A DNA stretch of 64,000 bases from Viola odorata. Lineage: Eukaryota; Streptophyta; Magnoliopsida; Malpighiales; Violaceae. The DNA is taken from assembly GCA_963691705.1 (NCBI GenBank), contig OY829540.1, positions 69,550,367-69,614,366 on the forward strand. Direction: 5' to 3'. This document shows, one piece after another, positions 1 through 15,570 of this stretch. Made by a program: the position numbers and the translations under genes. The notes beneath the pieces are model-generated. The model had not been told where the DNA came from. It saw nothing but the letters and a program-made list of their open reading frames with translations, and ran no database searches. Every line of letters begins with the position of its first letter. The first letter of the stretch is position 1.

Positions 1-3396
<3,396 letters not shown>

Positions 3397-4693
3397 TTTC
3401 CCCTCTGTTGTTTTATGACCTCAAAATTCTACTGGTTTTTCATGCCTCCTATGACGGCGACGTTTAGACTGCCGATGGGCAATGATATGAGAGTGAGAGA
3501 AATGACAGGTTTGCCCTTGGAGAAGAAATGAGTGGCGGTGGACTGGTGGTGGTAGCGGAGGTTGAGCACTTTGAGCGAGACGAGACGGTGAGTTTAGTGA
3601 GCGAGTTGAGGTGACGGACGGTAACGTTATTTAAAACGGAGGGAGAGAAGGGGATGGTTGAAATGAAAAAGACGGAAATGTGTCTGAAGTTTTGGAGGAT
3701 TTACGAGTTTAGATTCGATTTCTGTGTAGTGTGTTCTGCTTTTTTGAGGGAGGGATCGGAGGCCGTAGGGAAAGGGTAGGGAGTAGGGCCCACCTTGGAA
3801 TGTTTGGTGGTTAGATCTACAGTAAATATTGTAACGATAATTACACCTTTTTTTCCTTTTTGTGCAGGTAATTCTTTTTTTTCGAAAAAGTAGTTATTCA
3901 ACGGTTTGAAACTTTGAAATGTATCATAACAATCCAACTATCTTTCTAGTTCAATAGTTTAATTAGGCTTAGATGAATTTAAACTCCAAAGTTATTAAAT
4001 CAACGGTTGAATTGAATTTTTTAAAACTTATATATTTTCAAATTTTAAAATAATTGAGAAAAATAGAGAAAAATATCTCTAGTTAATGGCTTGTTAACGG
4101 GTCGAGACGGAGGTGGATTTGAACTCGAACTCGAAACTCTATTGATATATTTACTACCAATAAAATAATCTATGAATTCTTTTAATTGCGAACATGTTCT
4201 TAATTCGCGGAATTAAGGAATGGAAGTGTTTTTGGGTGGAGTTTCATTTTGTCCATAGGACCGTTGGTTTCTCAATTTGTAATTTAAGACAGTTACTTTT
4301 GTGGAGCTGCAATCAAATGCCATTGCTAGGTACTCAAGTTTCTTGCCAAAGTTCGTTATTCTTCTCCTCATACTACTCGTAACCTATCTTATAAAGATAA
4401 CACGTATTTACCAGCTGATGAATTTTGTCCCAATCCCACCATAATATAGTTCAACTGTCACATAAAAAATCATTACCAAATAAAGGATTTTTTCATTTAA
4501 TTTCTAAATAAATCAAGTCTTATCACTTTTGAACATTTTGATCTCCAAGACCATTTTGCATTTATGTAAATATTTAGGTGTACGACAAAACATACGTGTG
4601 ACCTGACGACCAGAGTTTCCAATTTGTTTCCTGATGGACAGTTTTAAACTTGCATGAACTGGACAGAACAGAACCCTGTGAAGTAGGTCTCTC
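3397..4693. other. Intergenic region between katanin start and aminotransferase stop
   Basis: The first few hundred bases should hold the katanin promoter and 5' leader (transcribed leftward), and the last part the 3' UTR of the aminotransferase gene. No open frame here has family similarity that I recognise, and I see no repeat with clear ends. Confidence 0.6.
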
Positions 4694-7600
4694 TCACTCC
4701 ACCATGCCCTTGCTCACCAATTCTTCCAAACCTTTCTTCAGCCTCTCCGCGGCAGCTCTACAACCTTCCTCCGGCAAGCCCCCGAACGAGATCCTTAGAT
4801 GCCCGGGAGAACCACACGGAGTTCCCGGAATCACAATCACTCCATGCCTTTTAGCGAGCCACACAACAACTTTCTCATCATCATCCTTGTATTTGTCTGG
4901 AAGCTTCGCCCATAGGTAGATCGCGCCTTCTCCACCTTTCACGGCACCTTCTCCCAAAGGGGAAAGGGCTTCCAGAAGTATTTCTCTGCTCTTCACAAGA
5001 TCTTTCACATGCTCAGTCACCCACTCAGGTCCCGCTTCTAAGGAGTATAGAGCAAGGTATTGTGAGATCACTGCAGCACATATTGGTATGTTGTCTTGAA
5101 TTTTGAGGAGTTGAGTTGCCAAGCCTTCCACTTCAGATGGATATGCTATCTGTAAGGAGTAAATAATTAGCTACTACCAACCATACCAAAACAGGAAAAT
5201 ATTTGCAGCAAAGTCCAATGAGGGATAAAGCAAAAGTCGAATGGCAAGAAATGACAGCTGTTGCAGCAGCAATGCAGTACGAAAATTGAGATATATAGAG
5301 CACTACTCACATATCCAACTCGCCATCCCATCATTCCATAAGCTTTTGAGAAGGAAAAGATGTTGAGGATGTGATCTCCTTCGATGCATGAATGTTTTCG
5401 ACCATCATACATAAAGTACCTGCATAGGAAAATCTTAAGCTCCATCAATGGTGCCAAAGGCTTTTTAGCTAGAGACAACAAACAATATACCAGCTGTTAA
5501 CAAACAGATAAGAATCGTACTGATCACCAATAACCTTATTATCTTAAGATGAGGTAGACATCAATTTGGGACCATTTATAATAATGTTTTGTTTCAAAAG
5601 CATCACATCATCAGACATAAATGGAGTGTGTTGTGTAACCTATCACTAATTCCAGTATATCTTAACTATGGAGTCAATTCACAAAAGTAATACAACTTGA
5701 TAAAACTGAATTCAAAATAAGCAGTGAGAAACAGCTGCAACTGGCAATAACATAATGGACTTTCCAGTATATGTTTCATGTCTATATCTTAACTCTAAAT
5801 CACAGTATCAGCAGTCTATTCCTCTTTTCATCAAATTCTCACAGCAATCTTCACCTGACTACCCCAATCCACCCCGGAACGCACTACAATGAATATCACT
5901 GTTCCCACACATCCTGAATATGAGTGTATGCAACATTTTCTACAATCTATGATCTCTTCCCAAACATAGGAGAGCACTCAAACCCCACAATATGTTCCCA
6001 CTTTATAACTTCAAAATTGCAGGGCTTTGTCGATGAAAAACTTTGCTGTATTACCTTTCTCGTCTTCTAAGAGAAATTATAATCTCATAACCAATAAGCC
6101 ATATTATGGAACATGGTAAAATCAAATTTCGGAGAATTTTTTTTTTTTGCTGATAGGAGATCCGATTAACCTAGTCTCCTCAAATTTTACTCGTCATCAC
6201 TAAACAAAATAAAAAGAGCCTACAATGCACCTAAGAAACAAACTGAAAAGACTTACTCGTATGTATTATCTACAATAAGCCAGGAACCTGCTTCTCTGCA
6301 TAGAGCTGAAATCCTCTGTCAAAATGAAAGAAAAGATGTAGTCAGGATATAGAAGGGAAGAGAAGCCAGAAGATTGCATAGCATATTCTGAAGGGTGTGA
6401 TTAGATCGTTCACCACAAACTTGTGTGGTGCATGCTTTGAGAGAGAAGAAGAGAGAACCTGAAGCAGGGGCTTAGGAATGTATGTTCCAGATGGGTTGCC
6501 TGGGTTCACAACACTTACAACCTTTGGAACTGGTTTGGATTCCCGCAATATCGTTTCCAGCCAGTCTGAAATTCACAGTAGAGTGATAATGGTCTAAGAA
6601 ACAGTTGGTATGTGCTTTCACACAGTTCATTTTGATGCATGTCAATCTCCAACATCCTTTGGCAACTGTGTATGTGTGCACTTGTGCTGTATTCAATAAA
6701 CACTTATCCAGCAGGATCTTTTTGACTTGGAAATGGCAATAAATGCATCTACAATATGAAGGAAATTATTTACGAACCAATAGGGAAGCCAACAAAATAT
6801 GGAAAAAGGTAGGACTGCTTCAATCGAGCTTTAGGTGCAACAGACGGGACACAAGCCAGGCAATTTCAGCTTTCTCAAATAACTCACAAGTCTCAACTAT
6901 AAATCTTAAATTAATGATAACACCACTGGTTTATCAAAAAGGGAATCAAAATGATATTTCAACCAGAATCAAATGCTCAAAAACAAAAAAGAAGAGAAAA
7001 AGAAAAGATTGAATTCTGCCACATGAATATCCTACAACAATATGCTAAATCCATTCAATCAATGGAACTATGTCAGACTCAAAATGCTCAGACCGCCAGA
7101 TTGCCATTCACAAAAATGCTATGGGGAAAATAAATGTTAAGGAAGGCATAGTTTGTGAAACTTCACCTCCATCAGGGTGAAGTGTATCTGGGCTACCAGG
7201 TCCCACTAGTATATTAGTGACACCAGTCATCTGGAATGACATGAATGAATTGAAATAGTACGGAGCAAACATAACTACAGAATCCCCAGCATCACATAAC
7301 GCAAGAACCACATTTACAAATGCCTGCCATTGAGAAATGTAATACTTCAGATTCATGGAGAAACACCTAGCAAGATATTTAGCAATGGAATCAAAACAAT
7401 AAGTAACTTTTATAATCAAAGACATAATCTTCTTGATTCTAGTATTCTACAGAATAAATGGTGAAGGGCATGAAGAAAGAAATATAAATGCTATGATGTT
7501 AACCTCGGTGACCTATATGCTCTTTTTTTATTCTTTTGTTGCAGAAACTTATATTTTGCGAAATTCTCATAGTTTCTGTTCAAAGTGAATAGTACAAATT

Positions 7601-8995
7601 ACAGAATATGTGGTTGGAAGTACCTGATTTGCACCTGCAGTAACCATAACTGAAGATTTGACCAACTTATTTTCCTTTCGCAACTGCAAAACAGGGTGAA
7701 GAAACTGCTGGTAAGCATGATATGTTGCTCCTTTACTCACCGAAACCATATGATCAGGAATACTGATTCAAAATTCAAACTCAGAAATGAGATTGACAAA
7801 GTATAAAAAATGGTGCAAGGGATTTCGCTGATAATTACACAGTTTTAGCATGGATGGATTAGAATTTAAGACCTATTTTAGGAGAAAGGTCCATGAGATT
7901 GCAGTGACTGCAAAGGATAAACAGCTGCATCCTTGATAAGTACAACAGACATTTTCAAAAGCAAGGTTGACTTGCTTACCTTTTGTACCAGAGCTTCCTT
8001 GAGTTGAGGAAGACCTTCATCAGCTCCATAACGACTCACTAAAGGCTCATATACAAGTTCTTTCACCTTATCCAATGCCTGCTTGGGTGGCTGCCAATAA
8101 ACTACCCCCTGCAGCAGATTTCACCAAATAATGAAAAGAACTGTAAGTCACAGTCTTAGGTGATGATTAGAGCACAAATAAGCCACATAAAGATAGGAAA
8201 GTCAATGTCCAAACTTCAATTTGAAATTTTGAATCAAATATATGTACACTGTTCTAAATGTAACAATGCCTTTCCTTCAAACTTTTGCGAAACAACTTTA
8301 CAGCACCATTGTAATTGAGATTGAGATGTTAACTATATAACATCAGACATGGCCTTGAGTATAGCATTTTGACACTAAGACAGTATACGCGCATATGTTT
8401 GAAAACTGCAACAATGGCATGCTTGATTTCAATCAGATTTTTGTTTTCTAGTAAGTTGAATTGCACAAAACGATTTTCAGCCTCATTTTTACAATTTTTC
8501 ACTTTTAAAAGGCTGAAATCCCAATCCTAAAATAGCGCAGAGCACAAAGAAGAAGGTGCACTGTTCCCAAGTCTCAACACCATATGGACTAGAATGATAA
8601 ACCAAAACAACAGATTTATCATTGGGAACTAAACTTTGATCCTCCACTTCTTACTTCTAAAACAGTTCTTATTTTCTTAATATAAAATTGGACAACAACA
8701 CAAGGAAACATGAGAAAAAGGCAAAAGCAAAACCTGGGCCAATGACACAGGGCTTTTCGCTTGCCGTATAAGATCCTGTATCTGCAAAACAAACACCACC
8801 AGATAAAATATTTATATACATATATCTATGAATATGTGTAATCACCAACATAAGCACATGCAGAATATATATATATATCTATATTAGAGTCTGCAACCAA
8901 AACCAGAAAGCAAAAGACATGAAATTCTGTACCTTAACCATGATGGGCATTTCGGTGTCCACAGCCCTCTGAGCAAGTTTTCCAAAAGAACCCAT
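4694..8995 (-). CDS. VAS1: Aromatic amino acid/methionine aminotransferase, VAS1/ISS1 type
   Basis: This is a fold-type I, PLP-dependent aminotransferase. The Arabidopsis orthologue moves the amino group between methionine and aromatic 2-oxo acids such as indole-3-pyruvate, and so restrains auxin and ethylene synthesis together. Exons (minus) are 8995-8933, 8781-8734, 8108-7980, 7683-7624, 7323-7167, 6565-6459, 6315-6257, 5419-5311 and 5149-4694. They are all in frame and give 395 aa, the expected family length. Landmarks are the substrate-side YGADEGLPQL segment, VTAGANQ, NPGNPSGTY (the conserved Asn region), DNTYEYF, and FSFSKAYGMMGWR with the predicted PLP lysine K233. The protein ends GMVE. 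There is no targeting peptide, so it is probably cytosolic. It sits tail-to-head behind katanin, as in Arabidopsis. Confidence 0.95.
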
Positions 8996-11900
8996 CTTTC
9001 TTTCGTTTCTTTATCTTTTCCCTCAAACCAAAACCACCCAAATGAACTCTAAATTGACCAAATTTTAACTTAAACACGCCCAAATCAGCAAGACTTTTGA
9101 ATCAATGAGGAGAAGAGGGAGATGGGTTTGGTTCTTTCAAGGTCAGACCAGAGTTTGATCCAAGCAAGCAAGCAAAAGGTTAGGCAGACCTCGACAACCC
9201 CAACAACAGGAAATCTTATATACAAACAAGATAGATACAATCAGGGTCGACTCACACAATACAAACAAAACGCTAAAAAGGAAAATAAATAAATTACAAA
9301 TAATGCCAAAAAGTGTAAGCCCTTTTATGAATGCTTTTCCGAGGAAGAAAGGAAGACAAATTGGTTTTTGCTTTAAATAATCACACACGTTAAACTAAAA
9401 TTAACCCAAGTTCTAATCTTTTAGTACTATTAGTATAATAATAATTTACTTAGTGGAAAGAAACTGACAAAAAAACAGTTAAAAAAAAAACGCCCAGCTG
9501 GTTTAATTAAGAATTATCCTTACCCATCTACACGACGACAAGAAACGAGTATTATAAATTTATACAGTAATTATCTAGCACAGAATCTCCTCCATCAGCA
9601 AGTCAGCAACTTTAAATAATTACACAAAAAATAAGATTTGTTGTAAGCAGGCGAATGGAGGGTGTCTTGTGAGAAGTGCGGAGAACAGAGGTAGGTGACG
9701 GTTATGGAATCTACAGAGACAACCTTAGATGACGGATGGGGGTTGGTAATGTTTTTGGACTGGACTGGAGTCCAATTGAGGAAAAACAGGAAAGAGGTTT
9801 TTTTTGCCGGATTCAAAATACACAGAAAGACACATGGGTAGATCTCTGTCTGCAGCGGAAATTAAATAAATCATACGAGCGGGTGGGAATCGGATACCTT
9901 TGTGATAATCCTGAATCTGTGGTGAGAGTGATTCTGTAATATGATATGTTGATGTGGATTATTTCGCTGCTCTTACGCTACCTGTAAAACGTTGATGAAA
10001 ATAGCTTGTGAGGGAAATTATCGGGTGGAGTTAGGTAGTTGTGCGGACAGAGCTTCAGTACGCGTGCGCGTGTGTCCTAACGAAGGGGTGATGGGGGTAT
10101 TTATAGCTTTGTGGCTCATCCTGGACACGTGTCGCTTGGATTTGGTCAGTCATTACCGATACTTGTACCTCTATCCCAATAGCTTTCCTAATATGTCGTA
10201 CAAGCAGTATACTTACCTAGTGGAGTTGGTATACATAGTCTTGGCTATGGGTGGATATATATATTGGGAGGTACATATATTGGAACTTCTTCGTTGGTGA
10301 TAAAAAATCGAAAATACCCTTAAGGTGTCTTGTTCGTATCATCACTTTGAAAATTAACAAAATTATATTATGTTGTTGCCATTTTTTACTAGAAATGGGA
10401 TTTTAACCGCGGTCCAAGACCACAGTGAACTATGGTGATCATTAATCTCGTTTTTTTAGGTTTTTTTTAGGGTTTTTTTTTAAAACAATATTTCAATTAA
10501 TCAGTACACTTAAGCCTATTGTTCTCGTTAATTATCTATTATCACCATTTTAATTAACCACAATTAAATTAAGTAATACCATAATTGATTTATTAAAAAA
10601 AACTAAAGCTCTATATTCATATAAGTAATCATATTTATACAGTTCACTCGGTGTATCAACTAGACACGCTTAATTAGATTAATCAAATTAATAAAAAAAC
10701 TATACGTTAAGATTGATGGTTATGGTTACAATAAGGTAATTTTAAAAATTTAAATTTTAAAAATACTATCAACAGGAATGGAATAAACCAAAAAAAAATT
10801 ATCCATATATAACTATTTTATTAGTTCGATTGCGGTTCAAATTTTTCTGTACTATACAACTTTTCCCTTCACACACATACAGTATTAAATGAACATAATC
10901 GAGCTGGACTCATTCGAGAAATAGTACTAATACTATGAAACCTATATGCCTGGGCTTTTAACACAAACGAGTATAGCTGGTTTGAGCCTAAAAATTTAAA
11001 GATTTGGGCCCAACCATGCAATTACAAGTAATCTAACTAAATCACTGTCTTCCTCATTTTGACATTCTAGTTTCTAGATAGAAAACCGATTCGAACTCAA
11101 AAGAATTTTGTCTCTATTTTATAGAAAATATCATTAAATTACAATTCGGCAAGCATAGTACTTGTGATGAGTCGGTTTAGTTGGCCTACATTTTCTTATA
11201 GGCCGAGCTTCACTTGGCTTTGCCCTTCCACCGTATTCTAAAGTCCTGTTAAAAGTATAACTTTAAGAAAATAGAATTTGGATGATGAAAGTAAAAAATT
11301 GAAGTAGGATAATGTTCTATTTATAGTTTTATTTGTATACACACCCGGTCGAATTTGGATCGACCTTTTAATTTTTTCCGCAGGCTTCTTTTTAGAAGAT
11401 CAAGGCGGATAGGCCGTTAGAGTTAAAATAAATATTATCTTAACATTCAGGTGATAGATTTTATTTATATAATAAAAACTATAACATTTTTATAAAAATA
11501 AATTACGTTATTAATTATCTCTTTAGAAAAAAAATTATTATTAATCAGCATTATAATATTAAGGATATGTCATAAATACGATAAGCATTAATTATATATT
11601 GCTACGTGTAATAATTTTCCTAACAAATATGTTAATACTTCTAGTATTATTGGGAAAAAAAGGATGTCCAAGCCCAATTTTTTCCTACCTTGAGCCAGAT
11701 TGTCGGCCTGGCATGGGTACCAGGCTACCAGCCGACTCTTGTGTACCCATGAACACGATTGTGAATAAATCTAATAATAAAAATTCAAATGTTAAAGTAC
11801 ATAAAATTAATACAAATTGGTAAAATACGAAACCAGTATTTATCGATAAGTTGAAAAAGAAAAGCATTCAACCATCTTTGTGTTTGTTGAATTCGATAGT

Positions 11901-12813
11901 TTGGTGGGCCTACGACATAGATTTTGATGTGGGTAATACACGGTGAATCTTCGAGCTGAATTGAAGTCTGGTTGTTTTTAATGGTGGGTATTTAGTTCTT
12001 GGCCGAATATGATGTACGAAGCTTTTAGCCGAACTTGAAGTGGAAACCCTAGTGGTGGGCTATATGGTGCTTAATTCGAGAGGAGATGTTCCGTTCTAAT
12101 GATGCACTTGGTAGTATTTTATTCAAGAAGAAAATTATTGAGGTATGTTGTCAAAGTTCCACTTCAAAAATATGGGAGAAATAAAAAATAAATATAAGAT
12201 AAGTTGATCTTCTAACAGAATAAATCATTTTGTTAAAATCGTGCAGGCTTAGGTTTAAAAGGAACAATATCATTCTACGTAAAAATATCTTGATTCAATT
12301 AAACCTCAATGTTCTTGTGCACAACCAAGCTTCCCACAAACTTTAAGTCTTTAGATAGGTCTCAGGTCTGACCTTGTTCAATCTCTTCTTAAAATGTCTT
12401 GATCCGTTTAATATATAAAAAATTAATCTCGACCCCATTTAAGTTGAGTAAACAGAACGAGTAAATAAAACTGGAACAAAATAAAGGTTTTATATTTGGT
12501 TGGCCTTTTCCCTTAAAAAAATAAAAAAAAAATGGATAAAACTTGTTAGAAAGGACCAATATCAGTTGTGGTTAAATGGTAAAAAATTTATTCTTTTTAA
12601 TTAAAATTTTGGGAATAAAAATAAACATATTAAAGTGTCACTATCTTTTAGAAATCTAATAATACTCGAACATAATTAATTTCAGTTGAAAAGAAATCCG
12701 ATCGAGAGTTTCCCTCTATTTCATAAAATATGTCGCTGTAACGTTTTGCACAGAAGACCAAGGAAGTGGATTTTGATGTTATTTGGCCTATAATACCCCT
12801 TTACGGTGATATA
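8996..12813. other. Intergenic region upstream of the aminotransferase gene
   Basis: The aminotransferase leader and promoter should lie in about 9000-10300. That part is less AT-rich and includes a TATA-like run (about 10098-10105) and a palindromic G-box. From about 10300 to 12800 the DNA is strongly AT-rich, with no supported gene. Short frames on both strands show no recognisable family. Confidence 0.55.
10124..10133. promoter_or_regulatory. G-box/ABRE-like palindrome GACACGTGTC
   Basis: A perfect 10-bp palindrome with an ACGT core, the type bound by bZIP and bHLH factors in plants. It lies about 1.1 kb upstream of the aminotransferase start codon. Function is inferred from the motif only. 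Confidence 0.3.
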
Positions 12814-13344
12814 GGGCCTGTTTGGCATTCCGGTTCTGGTCCGAAACGTACTGTGGGTAAAAGTGCTGTGGGAAAAGTACTTTTGCGCAAAGTAGTGTGA
12901 TGTTTGGTAAACATTTCTTAAAAGTGCTGTGGGAAACGAGAAATTGTTTTAGGTGTTTGGTAAAACTATAAAAATGAAAAAGTTGGAGTATAAAATCCAT
13001 TTTTAAAAATTTAATAAAAATAGGAAAAGTGGATCTAGAATTATTTATCTTGAGATTGAGATTTTATTGTGATAGTTTTTAATTTATTTTGTTATAGTAT
13101 ATAAAGTAAAAAAATGAATTTAAAATGAAGAAAAAAAAAAAAAAGGAGAGAGAGGGTAAAAGCTGGGTGAGCTTTTGCCCACTGGAGCAAATTGGAGCAG
13201 TGAGGAAAGGAGGGGGCCAAGGCAAAAGTAGGAAGCCAGCTTTCTAAAAAGCTGAGTTCGTAAGGTGTTACCAAACACCTTATAAGGCTTTTGGGTTGGG
13301 AAAAGTTGGGTTGGGTACCCAACTCCCAACCCCAAACACACACA
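12814..13344. mobile_element. Probable non-autonomous hAT-like MITE
   Basis: The segment opens with GGGCCTGTTTGGCATTCCGG and closes with CCCAACCCCAAACACACA, so its ends form an imperfect inverted repeat around TGTTTGG. Inside are repeated phrases on the pattern AAAGTGCTGTGGGAAA and GTGTTTGGTAAA, with a complementary GTTACCAAACACC near 13262-13280, which are typical of small hAT-type elements in dicots. I could not identify an 8-bp target duplication, so the exact ends and the family are uncertain. It has no coding capacity. Confidence 0.45.
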
Positions 13345-15570
13345 TAATTGTAAGAGATAAATCTCAGGAATATTAGTTAGGGCCTAGGGGTGTGTTAGTA
13401 AAGTTAATAAGAATTATGTCTAAATTAGTGTTAAACTACATTTAATTTGAAAAATCTTACTGACATTTTTATTAAACAAATGGTGTAAATAAGAATGGGT
13501 GTTTTAGCTCTTAAATAGAGTTTAAATGATGTTTTAACTCAGGTTTTAAACTTTTTAACAGTGAGCGTCTTGATTTTGCGATTGGTATGAGATGTGCTGG
13601 TCTTAGTTGAAATACCAGTCTCGATTGGTATCTCGGTTATTCTATTTTTTTTTATAAGTATAAACACACAATTATATACAAATTTACAAATATTTGACAC
13701 ACGTAATGTAGGGTTGATATTAAACCTTAAACGATAAATAGGAGAGTTATCATTTTTTTTATAAAAAAACTATTAGATTTATATTTGTTTACACTACCGC
13801 TTATTGCATGAATAATTAATAAGCCAATTATATTATTATTATTATTTTGACGAAGACTTCTATGTTTTTTTTTGAGCAAATGATACTTCAATTCGTGAGC
13901 TTAAAAACAGTTTTTATTTCATCATTTTTCCTCCTCTTTTCCCTCACGCCCCAATCCTAACCCAAACAAAACATATTCAAATGACAAAAACACCCTCCGA
14001 TCCAAAAGCCTTCCTCTTCTCCCCCATCTAGCAACTAACCAACAAATCCCAGGACTAATTCGTACATTCCCCACTGTTAATCAGTAAGATCTCAAAATTA
14101 TCCAAAATCACAGACGCGATCTAGTGGTTGTTTTCACCACATTTAACGAATTAATAATTTTCAAACCTATGAACTGTCACACTTTTAGTCAAACCTCCAG
14201 CCAACTCTCTTACCTCCACCTAAAACTAAAACAATAAAAAAATATTAAAAGTAAAGAAACCTTAAGAAATTAATATTAAAACTGGCCATTCGTTTGTGTC
14301 TGATGATTTTAAACGCCATCACTTTCCCTCTCCTTCTCCTCTCAGAGCAAAGTTGCATACTTTTCTTCTCTCTCTAGAACCCTACCACCATCTCTTCATG
14401 CCTGCTATGCTATCTACGCTTCTTCTTGAAGAGCTTTAAAAGAGACGAAAGTCAGGTCCTTTATTTAGATCAATGCATTACGTCAAGATTTATGCATGTT
14501 TTTTGTGTTTGTGGATTGGTTGATTAATGGGTTTTTTCTCAAATTTGTGAAATTTGAAGATTTTGTGGTGTTAGTCCTTGTTGGAGGAAATGTATTTTAG
14601 GAGATGTTGCTGCGTTTGGTTTCAGAGAAAGAGTGAGAAAGAGTGAGAAAGTGCGTGAAAGTTGAGTTCTTGAATGTGGATCTTTCCAATTTTGTAGATT
14701 TATTGGGACCCAGAAGAACAAAACGTTGAAAACCAAGGAGAGTTTCCAATTTATTCACTGCTTTTGTCTTCTTTAATCGGCAGTAATTTATTTTGAAGAA
14801 AAGAATTTGTTTATTTTTGGAAACAAGCTTACTGTTCTTTCTTTTCTTGAAGAATAGCTAAATAATTGAAAAACAAGTAAACAATTTTCTCTTGTATTTT
14901 GCTTTTGGTAACACACATTTCAAATTAGTGAATGTGTGGCTTTCTGCAATTGGCAAATCCTGAAATCTTTCTGATATGAGCTTTATTACATTGCTATAAA
15001 AGAAAGGTTCTTCTTTGTGTTTACTTTTTTTACCTCTCTATGCTGTGGAGTTTTCAAATTGAAAAATCTATATTACTTTCAATGGCATTTGTGAGTTTTC
15101 TTGATATCTTCACTGACGATTTCTTCCGCAATGTAATAATGTACTAGTACATGTTTTTTTAGTTGATCTGTAAAGATCTAGATACTTGTGGTGTAATGCA
15201 TCACTTTGACTGGTCTTTGATTATGTGATTGAAAGCATTTATTTTCCAGTTCATATATTTATAAGGAACATGCCTTTTAACAAAATGTTGCCATAATAGA
15301 GCAGTTTAACTAAGGAGAACATAGATTGGATCTATTTGGTGATCTCATTAGTTTGAAATTTAAAATACTAGATGCCAAATTTTAATGCATATATCCATCA
15401 TAAACCGAGAGCAATTACTTGTTGATTTTGTGCTTGATGATATGCCTAAACTGCAGGTTTTGTTGCTTGAATAGAAGCTTATTTGTCTTGCTGGTTTGGT
15501 CATGCTATTGCAGGTCACTGGCCTAGGTTCGTTTTAACCTTTGTGTTATTCTTAACTAAGGCCTGCGAAA
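13345..15570. other. Promoter and probable spliced 5' leader of the cyclin A2 gene
   Basis: CT-rich sequence at about 14320-14400 looks like the start of a transcript. A plausible donor (GTCAG|GTCC, about 14455) and an acceptor (TTGCAG, about 15514) would remove a leader intron before the start codon at 15571. The part before about 14000 is AT-rich with nothing recognisable. The leader model is inferred. Confidence 0.4.

Noticed and set aside
11685..11867. Opposed short frames around a GGGTACC/GTACCC dyad
   Set aside because: The dyad is short and interrupted, and neither frame shows protein-like features.
14539..14736. 65-aa minus-strand frame in the cyclin leader region
   Set aside because: It overlaps the likely leader intron of the cyclin gene and has no family similarity.
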